NCBI GenBank assembly: GCA_023489335.1
Contig: JAMDCP010000002.1
Coordinates: 62,001-126,000 of the forward strand
Origin: Deltaproteobacteria bacterium
Lineage (GTDB): Bacteria; SZUA-79; Acidulodesulfobacterales; Acidulodesulfobacteraceae
Direction of reading: 5' to 3'
DNA length: 64,000 nucleotides
Positions 49,657 to 58,342 of this stretch are shown piece by piece (the first letter of the stretch is position 1; each line of letters begins with the position of its first letter). Under the pieces are notes generated by a model. The model was not told the origin of the DNA, made no database searches, and saw only the letters and a program-made list of their open reading frames with translations. The position numbers were made by a program, and so were the translations under genes.

Positions 49657-50661
49657 TTATACTATGGACCATTTGCTTTTCCTTCTGGCATCTATGCGAT
49701 GGCCTTCGGCTAAGTCTAAAATCATTCGTTCATTATTGCCGTCCGCGGGGAATGTCGAAACACCGGCATTTAATGACAATATGTCCTGGTTTTCATTCTT
49801 AAAGTTTGCCTCAACCTCAGAAAAAATAGTTTTTAAAATATCTTTGACCGGGTTCTTATCCATACCTGGAAACATTATAATAAATTTATTGCCGTATCTG
49901 GCGGCTATATCAAATATTCTTGTATGTTTTTTAATAATATTTGCTATTACTCCTATGCTTTTGTCTCCCGCGCTGTGGCCAAATATGGAGTTTAGTTTAT
50001 TTAATTGATTTATTGAAATCAAAGCAACGGATAATATCCCTTTTTCATTGGCAATTTTTTGCATCTCTTGAAAAAGTTTTTCATGGAAATACTTGAAATT
50101 GTTGAGTCCCGATACATAATCGATCTGGGAACAATCCCTCATAGTTTGAACGCATTTGTTTGAGTTTAAGATGTACGCAAGCACGGAAAAGATTGTATTA
50201 AATACATTGGTTTTTTCATTTCCACAGCTCTTAAACCCCGGGACCGAGTACATTATTACAAAATATGAGTCCGTATATGAGGTTTTTAGTTCATAGCCGT
50301 AAAACTCCGCTACATTATCGTGCTCAAATAAAAAGCTATATTCGGGATACTTTTCGCGTTCTTTTTTGAAATCTATATATAAGCAGCCCTGAACAGATTT
50401 TATTTCTTTTAATATGGATAACGGAGGATTTCCATTAAATTTTTTAACATATTCAAGGGAAACCCCCCTTGAAATTTCTATTTTTTCTTCCAAATTATAT
50501 TTTTTATATATAAACATTATTGCCGTTGCCCCGAATGTATATTCAAAACCGATATTAATGAAATGAAATATCTCCTCTACCGATTTTCTTTGATTGGCAA
50601 ATTCTAAAAGTTCATTTATAAATGTATAGCCTAAATCTTCGCATTTGCGATATTCTTCCAT
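49657..50661 (-). CDS. Degenerate GGDEF-domain protein with GAF-like N-terminus
   Basis: 334 residues. An N-terminal GAF-like sensor region (about 1-160) is followed by a diguanylate-cyclase fold (about 175-334) recognisable by DYVSGLNNFKYF, GHSAGDKSIGVIANII and DIAARYGNKFIIMFPG. The active-site GGDEF is reduced to GNKF, the metal-binding aspartate of the iDiD strand is Ile-Asn, and the C-terminal A-D-x-A-x-Y-x-A-K is lost. It therefore should not make cyclic di-GMP. It may bind a nucleotide or partner protein. A GGGGG ribosome-binding site precedes ATG, and a promoter with TTGACA lies directly upstream. It sits between coaE and rho. Confidence 0.8.
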   Translation of the reverse strand: MEEYRKCEDLGYTFINELLEFANQRKSVEEIFHFINIGFEYTFGATAIMFIYKKYNLEEKIEISRGVSLEYVKKFNGNPPLSILKEIKSVQGCLYIDFKKEREKYPEYSFLFEHDNVAEFYGYELKTSYTDSYFVIMYSVPGFKSCGNEKTNVFNTIFSVLAYILNSNKCVQTMRDCSQIDYVSGLNNFKYFHEKLFQEMQKIANEKGILSVALISINQLNKLNSIFGHSAGDKSIGVIANIIKKHTRIFDIAARYGNKFIIMFPGMDKNPVKDILKTIFSEVEANFKNENQDILSLNAGVSTFPADGNNERMILDLAEGHRIDARRKSKWSIV

Positions 50662-50680
50662 AGATATACCCCCTTTTATT

Positions 50681-50710
50681 TTAATAAATCAGGGAATCGG
50701 GAAATGTCAA
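50681..50710 (-). promoter_or_regulatory. Candidate sigma70 promoter for the degenerate GGDEF gene
   Basis: On the minus strand a perfect TTGACA (50710-50705) is followed by an 18-bp spacer and TATTAA (50686-50681), about 20 bases before the ATG. It lies in the 67-bp gap after coaE, so this gene, and perhaps rho, can be transcribed apart from the long upstream run. Confidence 0.5.
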
Positions 50711-50728
50711 TCCTTTGAGGTTCTATTT

Positions 50729-51319
50729 TTAAGTACGATAAATGTTGTTTAGAAAGTTTATTAATAGCTGAATTTGGGGAATTAAAAATTTAAATCCGTA
50801 ATTATTATTGATTATAAAATCAGATTTTTTAATTTTTTCTGCCTGGTTTAATTGATTTTTATCCCTTTTTGCAAAATCATCAAAAGTAAATTTTTTATAT
50901 GATCTTTTAATCCTTCTTGAGAAATCGCAGGTAACAAGGATAGTTTTGTCTAACTTCCGGTAATATCCGGATTCGATAATAACTGCGCCTTCGATTATTG
51001 CCGTGGATTTTTTACTTCTTTCAAGTATATTATTGATATTTGTTCTTAAAGTTGGATAGATTATATTTTCTAAAGCCTTTTTCTTAGATGGGTCTGAAAA
51101 AATAACCTCTGCCAGAATTTTCTTATTAATCTCATTATCTTTATTTAAAATGTTTTTACCAAAAAAAGCAACAATTTTTTTATATTCTATCGTATTTTTT
51201 TTAAGCAGTTTTTTGGCCTCTAAGTCAAGGTTCAAAGTTAAGAATCCGTAACCCTTTAATAAATTAAGAACCGTAGTTTTTCCGGAACCTATGGAACCCG
51301 TCAAACCTATTTTTATCAT
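50729..51319 (-). CDS. coaE: Dephospho-CoA kinase
   Basis: A 196-residue P-loop kinase with IGLTGSIGSGKTTVLNLL at the N-terminus, the EVIFSDPSKKKALENIIYP segment and the late SDFIINNN. It carries out the last step of coenzyme A synthesis. It follows pgeF by 19 bp. The middle is more lysine-rich than usual, which fits the local base composition. Confidence 0.92.
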   Translation of the reverse strand: MIKIGLTGSIGSGKTTVLNLLKGYGFLTLNLDLEAKKLLKKNTIEYKKIVAFFGKNILNKDNEINKKILAEVIFSDPSKKKALENIIYPTLRTNINNILERSKKSTAIIEGAVIIESGYYRKLDKTILVTCDFSRRIKRSYKKFTFDDFAKRDKNQLNQAEKIKKSDFIINNNYGFKFLIPQIQLLINFLNNIYRT

Positions 51320-51338
51320 TTTTTTCAGGATACCTTTT

Positions 51339-52082
51339 TCATATTATAATAAAAGAAACCTGCCTTTTGTCCGTTTTATTGCGCCTATAGCTATAAAAAT
51401 TTTTATCCTCAAAATTACATTTATTCAAATCATGGATATTTTCCTTATTAAATCCGTTTATGCTAAGCTCGTTTTTTAAGAAACCCTTCAAATCAAAAAA
51501 AAGATTGTTTTTATCCGCATTTCTTTTAAAAAATTTTTGATTTAGCGGGTTTTTAGCTATAAATTTATTCAAAAAATCTTCTTTGACTTCGTAGCAATTT
51601 TTGCAAATAGAAGGACCTATTATAATAATTACATCGTCTAAATTTGATTGAAAATAATCTGTCAATATATTTCCGGCATTTGCTATTATGCCTGTGTAAG
51701 CCCCTTTCCAGCCGCAGTGGACGGCGCCTATAACCCTTTTAATGCGGTCGTAAAAGAGAACGGGAACGCAATCGGCAGTCCTTATGCAAAGCATTATGCC
51801 TGTTTTCTGAGTAAAAGCCCCGTCGGCTTCGGCTAAATTTAAACCGTAATAATCATCTTCATCCTTTATTCGAAAATCTTTGTTTAAAACTATGATGTTA
51901 TTACCGTGAACCTGCTTAACTTCATAAATGTACATATCTTTTTTATTGAAACCTGCAGGAATATATCCTGAAAGTTCTTTTCTTGCATCACGGTTTTCCA
52001 ATTTAAAATCAAGCGCATTGTCCATAAACCCATATGCTATGCGGCTATTATTTAAGTCTAAATCTTTAATGGCGTGAATCAT
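51339..52082 (-). CDS. pgeF: Peptidoglycan editing factor PgeF (YfiH/DUF152 multicopper-like fold)
   Basis: A 247-residue protein with the three conserved metal-site segments: QVHGNNI, RTADCVPVLFYD and AVHCGWKGAYTGI, then GPSICKNCYEV. Characterised PgeF proteins remove misincorporated serine from cell-wall precursors; related enzymes act on purine nucleosides. It overlaps the rluD stop by four bases (ATGA), matching the common rluD-pgeF pair. Confidence 0.9.
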   Translation of the reverse strand: MIHAIKDLDLNNSRIAYGFMDNALDFKLENRDARKELSGYIPAGFNKKDMYIYEVKQVHGNNIIVLNKDFRIKDEDDYYGLNLAEADGAFTQKTGIMLCIRTADCVPVLFYDRIKRVIGAVHCGWKGAYTGIIANAGNILTDYFQSNLDDVIIIIGPSICKNCYEVKEDFLNKFIAKNPLNQKFFKRNADKNNLFFDLKGFLKNELSINGFNKENIHDLNKCNFEDKNFYSYRRNKTDKRQVSFIII

Positions 52083-53011
52083 ATTTTACCCTCCGCATTA
52101 AAAGCCCATAGCATGTCCATAGGAACTTCCGCCTTTAAGACCATTTTTTCTCCGGTTTTTGGATGAAAAAATTCCAGCATATATGCGTGAAGCATCTGTC
52201 TTTTTACAAAGTTTAAGCTCTTATATCTATCCAACAGATCTTTCCTTTTATAGACTTTATCTCCTACTATAGGATGGCCTGTTTCAAAAAGCGACACCCT
52301 GATTTGATGGGTTCTTCCGGTATGCGGCATTACCTTAAGCAATGTCGCTGCGGCATCTATCTGCCTTACAGTTTCAAATCTGGTGAGGCAATATTTCCCC
52401 GTTTCCTTGGTTATTTGCATTCTGATCCTGCTTTTCGTATCCCTTTTTATAAATCCCTCGATACAGCCGTCTTTTTGTGGAAAAAGACCATAACATACAG
52501 CAAGATATGTTTTTTTTATTTCCCTGTTTTTAAAGCTCGAAATAAGTGCGTTATGGGAAAAATCATTTTTAGCGATTAACATTATTCCCGAAGTATCTTT
52601 ATCCAATCTATGGACTATCCCCGGTCTTTCAACGCCGCCGATGCCCGAGAGGTCAGATATTTTTCCAATCAAAATATTAACGAGGGTGTTGCCGTAATTT
52701 CCTTTTCCGGGATGAACGGCAATGCCCGCAGGTTTATTTATTACGGCGATGCAGTCATCTTCATAAATTATTTCAAGTTCATAGTCTACGGGGGTTAGCC
52801 CTGTTTTTTTTATTTCCAGTTCTTTTACGGTTAATACCGAACCTTCTTTTAATTTATAGGCCGGCTTTTTAACGATTAACCCGTTAACCGTCACATTGCC
52901 GCTTAATATAAGTTTTTGAATATACGCCCTCGTATTGTCAAGCAATTGGGTTTTCAAAAATAAATCTAATCTTATATTGCCATAAGGGCAAACAAATGAA
53001 GCTATTCCCAT
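52079..53011 (-). CDS. rluD: 23S rRNA pseudouridine synthase, RluD type
   Basis: 310 residues: an N-terminal S4 RNA-binding domain (about 12-68), then the pseudouridine synthase core with the catalytic aspartate in GIVHRLDKDTSGIMLIAKN and the late LKVMPHTGRTHQIRVS, ending with a typical HAYMLEFFHPKTGEKM. RluD makes pseudouridines 1911/1915/1917 in helix 69. Its start lies inside the end of gpmI (10-base overlap). Confidence 0.92.
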   Translation of the reverse strand: MGIASFVCPYGNIRLDLFLKTQLLDNTRAYIQKLILSGNVTVNGLIVKKPAYKLKEGSVLTVKELEIKKTGLTPVDYELEIIYEDDCIAVINKPAGIAVHPGKGNYGNTLVNILIGKISDLSGIGGVERPGIVHRLDKDTSGIMLIAKNDFSHNALISSFKNREIKKTYLAVCYGLFPQKDGCIEGFIKRDTKSRIRMQITKETGKYCLTRFETVRQIDAAATLLKVMPHTGRTHQIRVSLFETGHPIVGDKVYKRKDLLDRYKSLNFVKRQMLHAYMLEFFHPKTGEKMVLKAEVPMDMLWAFNAEGKI

Positions 53012-54546
53012 AAAACTCTTCCGGTCATTTCCCCCGGTGTATTTAAGCCCAGCAATTTAAGAATTGTCGGGGCTATGTCGGCAAGTCTTCCTGGTTTTAA
53101 TATCGGAATTTCCTTCGGATAATTAGAAACGATAGCAAACGGCACAGGATTAAGAGTATGATTAGTCATGGGCATCCCGTTTTCATCCAACATCGTTTCG
53201 GCATTTCCATGGTCTGCCGTTATAATGCAGGCATGATTCTGATCCAAAATTGCAGGGACTATCTCGCTAAGAGCTGAATTTACCGCCTTAACCGCCTTAA
53301 CGGCGGCATTATAATTTCCGGTATGGCCTACCATATCGCAGTTTGCGAAATTACAGACTATTAACTTGTATTTATTGGATTTAATTCTTTCTATTAAGGC
53401 ATCCTTAATCTTAAAAGCGCTCATTTCTGGTATCATATCGTAAGTTTTATATTCCCTCGGAGAGGGTATCAACAATCTATCCTCGTTTTTAAATGGTTCT
53501 TCTCTCCCGCAGTTGAAAAAATATGTTACATGGGCATATTTTTCGGTTTCGGCTATCCTGAGCTGACTTAAGCCATGATCGGAGATAACCTGCCCTAAAA
53601 TATTGGCATAATTTTCTGGTTCTATGATATAGCCGTTTTTAAACGAGTCGTCATATTTGGTCATCGATATAAAATTTTTAACTGGCTTAAATCCATCTCT
53701 GGAAAAATTATTAAAATCCTGAGATGTAAGAGCCGTTGTCAGTTGTTTAGCCCTGTCTGCCCTGAAGTTAAAAAATAAAACACCGTCGTCCCGGCCTATT
53801 GAACCGTTCTTTCCATCCTTATTGTTAATTACGATGGGTGGCACAAACTCATCCGTTATTCCGTCATCGTAGAACTTTTTTATGCACTGGACGGGGTCGT
53901 CGAATCTTTCTCCGTTTAATCCCGTAAGAAGATCGAAAGCCCTTTTTGTCCTATCCCATCTTGTATCCCTGTCCATTGCATAAAATCTGCCGCATATTGT
54001 GGATAAGAAAACAAAAGTTTCTAACTTTCCAACCTCTTCCATTAATTTTTTTAAGAAAATTTCTGCGCTTTTTGGCGGAGAATCCCTGCCGTCTAAAAAT
54101 GCATGAATATAAATCTCACTCACCCCGTTAGCCCTGAAAAAACGGATTAAGTATAATAAGTGGGATAATTCGGAGTGGACCCCGCTTTCGGATAAGAGAC
54201 CCATGAGGTGGACCCGTGAATTTCCGTTTTTGATTTTTTCTAAAAATGAAGATAATGCTTTATTATTTTTTAAGGTATCGTTTTCGATTTGCATATCTAT
54301 TTTTGTCAAATCCTGCATCGTAATCCTTCCGGCGCCGATATTGGAATGCCCCACTTCCGAGTTACCCATCGTGTTTTCGGGCAAGCCGACATCTTTGCCG
54401 TGAGTGGTTAGAGTCGTAAACGGATAATTTTTAAAGATAGAATTTATGAACCCGGGATTTGCATTTATTATAGCGTTACCTTTTGCGGAAGGCGACAAAC
54501 CGAAGCCGTCCAAAATAATCAAAGCTAACCCGTCATATTTTTTCAT
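53002..54546 (-). CDS. gpmI: 2,3-Bisphosphoglycerate-independent phosphoglycerate mutase
   Basis: 514 residues, normal for the bacterial enzyme. The alkaline-phosphatase-like domain has LIILDGFGLSP, the catalytic serine in NTMGNSEVGHSNIGAGRI and the metal motif CIITADHGNAETM. The inserted phosphotransferase domain (about 80-310) has IHAFLDGRDSPPKSAE. It interconverts 3- and 2-phosphoglycerate using two manganese ions. It starts 13 bp after the TPR gene. Confidence 0.95.
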   Translation of the reverse strand: MKKYDGLALIILDGFGLSPSAKGNAIINANPGFINSIFKNYPFTTLTTHGKDVGLPENTMGNSEVGHSNIGAGRITMQDLTKIDMQIENDTLKNNKALSSFLEKIKNGNSRVHLMGLLSESGVHSELSHLLYLIRFFRANGVSEIYIHAFLDGRDSPPKSAEIFLKKLMEEVGKLETFVFLSTICGRFYAMDRDTRWDRTKRAFDLLTGLNGERFDDPVQCIKKFYDDGITDEFVPPIVINNKDGKNGSIGRDDGVLFFNFRADRAKQLTTALTSQDFNNFSRDGFKPVKNFISMTKYDDSFKNGYIIEPENYANILGQVISDHGLSQLRIAETEKYAHVTYFFNCGREEPFKNEDRLLIPSPREYKTYDMIPEMSAFKIKDALIERIKSNKYKLIVCNFANCDMVGHTGNYNAAVKAVKAVNSALSEIVPAILDQNHACIITADHGNAETMLDENGMPMTNHTLNPVPFAIVSNYPKEIPILKPGRLADIAPTILKLLGLNTPGEMTGRVLWE

Positions 54547-54559
54547 TTGCTTGGCCTGT

Positions 54560-55933
54560 TTACTCCGAAATCAATGACTGGATATTTTTAATGTCGTCTT
54601 TTTGTCCGCTTTCATAAAGCGTTCCGGAGGTTTTTATATTAAATGTATTCCATAGGTTGCAGGATGGGCAGATCGAAGAATAATTGTAAGAAACAAACCC
54701 GCAATTTGAACAGGTAAAAGGTAACTTGATCGGATATTGGCCTTTAAGAGCCTTTCTAAAATTTACGGCGGAATCGTTATACTTTCCTCTTTTAAAGTAA
54801 CATTCCGCTAAAAGAAGGCTGAGAGAATTGTCTTTAAAGATTGAAGCGGGGATTTCATGAAGGCTTGAAAGCGCATCGTCAACCATTTCTAATCTCGTAT
54901 ATAGTTTCCCCAAAAATAGCCTGTATTCCCATTTTTCGGGGTTATCATAAATAAGTTCTTGATAAAATTTAATAATATTTTCTGGATGATTAGTTTTTAT
55001 CGCTATATCTTCAATTTTGATTAAAATAGCGAAATTGCCGGTTTTTAAAAATGCCTTTTCCCATAAATCGAATACTTCGGGGTATTTCCCTTTTTTAATA
55101 TAAATGTCTCCCAGAGATATGTATGCAGGGACAAAATTTTTATTTTGGGTTAACACCTGGTTAAATCTTTTAGCGGATCTTACGGTATCATTTTCCGTTT
55201 CTAAAAGATACTTTCCGAATTCATATTTAAGCCCGAGCATAACCAATTCTTCTTTTTTATTGGTTTCTTTATCTTTTGATTCTGCGAGAAAGAGTTTAGC
55301 CATCTTATACGCATTTTTCCATTCGCCTTTTTTTATGTAAATATCTTTTAACTGCGTTATTGCATATAGATTATCGCTTGAGGATTCTAACGCCTTATTG
55401 TAATAAACTATTGCTTTATCATATTCTTTGTTTAATTTATATAGATTTCCGGCTTCATTAAGAGCGTTAATATTATCTTTTTCTATTTCCAGCGCTTTAT
55501 TTAAGTTAAATTCGCTATCTTTGATTTTTCCTTTATGTTTATAAATCTTAGCCAGAAGTAAATAACCGCTTATGCTGTTTTCATAGACGGATAAATATTT
55601 TTTTATTAAGTCTATCGCCTTGTCGTATTGTCCTTTAATATAGAAATCGTAAGCTTTGTTGATGGAATTATCTATTTCCGTTTTTATAAACTGCTTTCTT
55701 TTAAAGAAAAGATTTTTTATCTGGGAAATTAGGTCCTTTAAAATATTTATAGACAGGACAAGAACAATTCCAACCAAAAATGCCGAAAAAATATAAATTA
55801 TAAGATATTCATTAATTATGTGCTGGGAGCCCGGGGCGTAATGCAGCGGAATCTTCACCGGGTTAAGCATGTAAAGATACTCAAAGAAAGCTATCAGCAC
55901 CAGGATGGCGATTATTAATGTAATGATATACAT
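54560..55933 (-). CDS. Membrane-anchored TPR protein with C-terminal zinc ribbon (LapB/YciM-like)
   Basis: 457 residues. Two N-terminal hydrophobic helices (about 2-24 and 44-68) are followed by about nine TPR-like repeats (from about 90; for example AYDFYIKGQYDKAIDLIKKYL) and a C-terminal four-cysteine rubredoxin-like ribbon (CSNC...CPSC, about 416-434). This is the layout of LapB/YciM, which in E. coli links FtsH to LpxC turnover and so balances lipid A synthesis; LapB has one membrane helix, not two. Here the gene lies with gpmI and rsfS, away from the lpx genes. The functional link is an inference from architecture. Confidence 0.72.
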   Translation of the reverse strand: MYIITLIIAILVLIAFFEYLYMLNPVKIPLHYAPGSQHIINEYLIIYIFSAFLVGIVLVLSINILKDLISQIKNLFFKRKQFIKTEIDNSINKAYDFYIKGQYDKAIDLIKKYLSVYENSISGYLLLAKIYKHKGKIKDSEFNLNKALEIEKDNINALNEAGNLYKLNKEYDKAIVYYNKALESSSDNLYAITQLKDIYIKKGEWKNAYKMAKLFLAESKDKETNKKEELVMLGLKYEFGKYLLETENDTVRSAKRFNQVLTQNKNFVPAYISLGDIYIKKGKYPEVFDLWEKAFLKTGNFAILIKIEDIAIKTNHPENIIKFYQELIYDNPEKWEYRLFLGKLYTRLEMVDDALSSLHEIPASIFKDNSLSLLLAECYFKRGKYNDSAVNFRKALKGQYPIKLPFTCSNCGFVSYNYSSICPSCNLWNTFNIKTSGTLYESGQKDDIKNIQSLISE

Positions 55934-55955
55934 AAATTATATAATGATTTATGGG

Positions 55956-56249
55956 TTATTTTTCCACAATTAATTCTTTGGCATCGGGCCATAACCCTTC
56001 GAGGTTATAGTAAGGCCTTAAATCGTCGTGGATTATGTGTATTATAACATCTCCATAGTCAATCACAACCCACCTCGAACCGGAAAGTCCCTCTACCCCA
56101 AAGGGGCGCTTTTTTATAGAATCTATTAAGTTGTTGGCTATCGATGATATTTGACGATCCGATGAACCGCCTGCGATAATAACAAAATCGGTTATCGTGG
56201 AAATCCTTCTAATATCGAGCACGATAACATCGTGAGCCTTTTTATCCAA
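55956..56249 (-). CDS. rsfS: Ribosomal silencing factor RsfS
   Basis: The conserved RsfS/Iojap domain is clear: DVIVLDIRRISTITDFVIIAGGSS, DRQISSIANN and SRWVVIDYGDVIIHI followed by YYNLEGLWPDA. It binds uL14 on the 50S subunit and blocks 70S formation in starvation. The coordinates use the only ordinary start codon, TTG 56249, giving 97 residues. However, the same frame is open upstream to 56366 and encodes IRSIIDSLLDKKAHD, which matches the conserved first helix of the family; there is no ATG, GTG or other TTG in that stretch and no ribosome-binding site before the TTG. A non-standard start (ATT or ATA) is likely. It lies between nadD and the TPR gene. Confidence 0.88.
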   Translation of the reverse strand: MDKKAHDVIVLDIRRISTITDFVIIAGGSSDRQISSIANNLIDSIKKRPFGVEGLSGSRWVVIDYGDVIIHIIHDDLRPYYNLEGLWPDAKELIVEK

Positions 56250-56353
56250 AAGGGAGTCTATAATAGACCTTATAGTTTTATTTGTTCTTTTTAGTTTTTT
56301 TCTTTCGATTTTTAAGTTAGTTATTTTAAACCGCCTTCTTATAGTTATAAGAG

Positions 56354-57004
56354 TTAAATATACACCTTTTTATTTATTATATAATTAATAACATCCTTTG
56401 GCAATAGATATAGGTTGGAAATGTTTTTCTTAAAGTTATTTCTGATTATCGTAGATGAAATATCCATTCTTGTTATTTTAAAGAAATTTACATATTTATT
56501 TTTAGATGTAATAAATCTTTTGTTTTCATGGTCGATATTTATTTGGTCTTTTATCCCGTCCGGCAAAAAAGATGTAAGTTTTATTAGCTCTTTTGGATTA
56601 AACTTTATATTGTTCCTGTTAATAACGATAAAATTAATCATATCGAAGAGCAGTTCGCCGTTTTTCCAATTTTTTAAATCAAAATATGAATCCATTCCTA
56701 TAATAAAATATAAATCGTCATTTGGATATAATTTATTAAATTGAATAATGGTGTCATAAGAGTAAGAAATTCCACCCCTTTTAATTTCGATATCCGAAAC
56801 AGCGAATTTTTTACGGCCGTTTATTGCGATATTTATCATTTCAAGCCTGTTTTTGGGGTTTGAAGGTACTTTTCCTTTATTCGAAGTTATATTTGTCGGG
56901 ACAAATATAACTTTTTCCAAAAAGTTTTGCGTAATTTCTTCCGCAGCCCTTAAATGCCCGTAATGAATCGGATTGAATGTTCCGCCGAAAATACCGGTCT
57001 TCAT
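56354..57004 (-). CDS. nadD: Nicotinate-nucleotide adenylyltransferase
   Basis: A 216-residue nucleotidyltransferase with MKTGIFGGTFNPIHYGHLRAAEE (the HxGH site), FIIGMDSYFDLKNW and the late ISSTIIRNN. It adenylates nicotinate mononucleotide in NAD synthesis. Its start overlaps the proA stop by four bases. The order proB-proA-nadD-rsfS is widespread. The C-terminal third is lysine- and asparagine-rich. Confidence 0.94.
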   Translation of the reverse strand: MKTGIFGGTFNPIHYGHLRAAEEITQNFLEKVIFVPTNITSNKGKVPSNPKNRLEMINIAINGRKKFAVSDIEIKRGGISYSYDTIIQFNKLYPNDDLYFIIGMDSYFDLKNWKNGELLFDMINFIVINRNNIKFNPKELIKLTSFLPDGIKDQINIDHENKRFITSKNKYVNFFKITRMDISSTIIRNNFKKNISNLYLLPKDVINYIINKKVYI

Positions 57005-58278
57005 AGCCTTGTCTGATAGTTGCCAAAAACGATAAATTTGGTCGTGGTAAGTTCCCTTGCGCCCATCGGTCCAAATGCATGAATTTTTGAAGTGGATATG
57101 CCGATTTCCGCCCCGAGCCCGAGTTCAAAGCCATCGTTAAATCTGGTAGATGCGTTGATAAGAACGCAGGAGGAGTTTACCCTCTTTATAAACTCCATAG
57201 CATTGGCGTAATTTTCGGTGAGTATTGCTTCGGTATGATTTGAACCGTGTTTTTTAATATGTTCTATGGCGGCATCCATATCGGGAACCGATTTTATGGC
57301 TAAGGTAAGGTTTAAATATTCGGTATCCCAATCTAAATCTTGCGCCGCTATAAGAAAATTAAATTTATTTTTGTAAATATTTAAAATTTCGCTGTCAACT
57401 CTCACTTCCACGCCGTTTTTTTTAAGTTCGCCGAGCATTTCCGGCATAAACCCGTCAAGTATAGAGGAATGGACTAAAAGCGTTTCCAATGCATTGCAAA
57501 CGGACGGCCTTTGAATTTTTGCATTAACAATGACATTAAGCGACTTCTTAATATCGGCATACTTATCGACATATATATGGCATATACCTTTGTCGTGTTT
57601 TATCACAGGGATTTTGGAGTTTTCCGTAACATAAGATATAAGTCCTTCCCCGCCTCTCGGTATTATTAAATCGATGTATTTTTTTTGGGAAATTAATTCT
57701 TTAATAGCCGTTCTATCGGTATAAGGAACTATCGAAACTATTTGAGGCGGAAGGCCGTTAAGATTTAAACTTTTCGAGATTACCTCCGCCAGTATCATAT
57801 TGGAATTAAAAGCCTCAGACCCGCCCCTCAAAATTACGGCATTTCCCGATAACAGGCAAAGTATGGATGCATCTATTGTAACGGTCGGCCTCGATTCATA
57901 AATAATGCCTATGACGCCCAGCGGTATCCGCATCTTTCCGACCATAAGCCCGTTTGGCCTGACCGTAATATCTTCTATTTCTCCCACGGGGTCTTTAATT
58001 TTCTCTACATCTTCTATTGACTTAATCATTGAATTAAATGCCTTTTCGGAAATTGTCAGCCTGTCAACCATTGGAGCGCTAAGACCGCGGGACTTTGCAT
58101 TTTCTACATCCTTTCTATTTTCAAGGATTATATTATTTTTGTTTTCGATTAAAAGGTTTTTAATCGTATTAAGTATATTTAGTTTTGTATTTATCCCGGC
58201 GCTTGCGATAAAACTGCTCGCGGCACATGCCTTTCTTGCAATTTCTTCGATTGATCCTGTTTCTGGTTCCATAAGCAT
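57001..58278 (-). CDS. proA: Gamma-glutamyl phosphate reductase
   Basis: A 425-residue aldehyde-dehydrogenase-fold enzyme. VGKMRIPLGVIGIIYESRPTV, AVILRGGSEAFNSN, LIIPRGGEGLI and the catalytic cysteine in RPSVCNALETLLVH are family signatures; the end TRFNDGFELGLGAEIGISTSK and ARGPMG-type region (HAFGPMGARELTT) is intact. It makes glutamate semialdehyde for proline. It lies 64 bp after proB and overlaps nadD. Confidence 0.95.
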   Translation of the reverse strand: MLMEPETGSIEEIARKACAASSFIASAGINTKLNILNTIKNLLIENKNNIILENRKDVENAKSRGLSAPMVDRLTISEKAFNSMIKSIEDVEKIKDPVGEIEDITVRPNGLMVGKMRIPLGVIGIIYESRPTVTIDASILCLLSGNAVILRGGSEAFNSNMILAEVISKSLNLNGLPPQIVSIVPYTDRTAIKELISQKKYIDLIIPRGGEGLISYVTENSKIPVIKHDKGICHIYVDKYADIKKSLNVIVNAKIQRPSVCNALETLLVHSSILDGFMPEMLGELKKNGVEVRVDSEILNIYKNKFNFLIAAQDLDWDTEYLNLTLAIKSVPDMDAAIEHIKKHGSNHTEAILTENYANAMEFIKRVNSSCVLINASTRFNDGFELGLGAEIGISTSKIHAFGPMGARELTTTKFIVFGNYQTRL

Positions 58279-58342
58279 TACCTTAATTAAAATAAATATG
58301 GTTAAGTTTTATTGTAATTTTATTATCATGCTCTTAATATAT

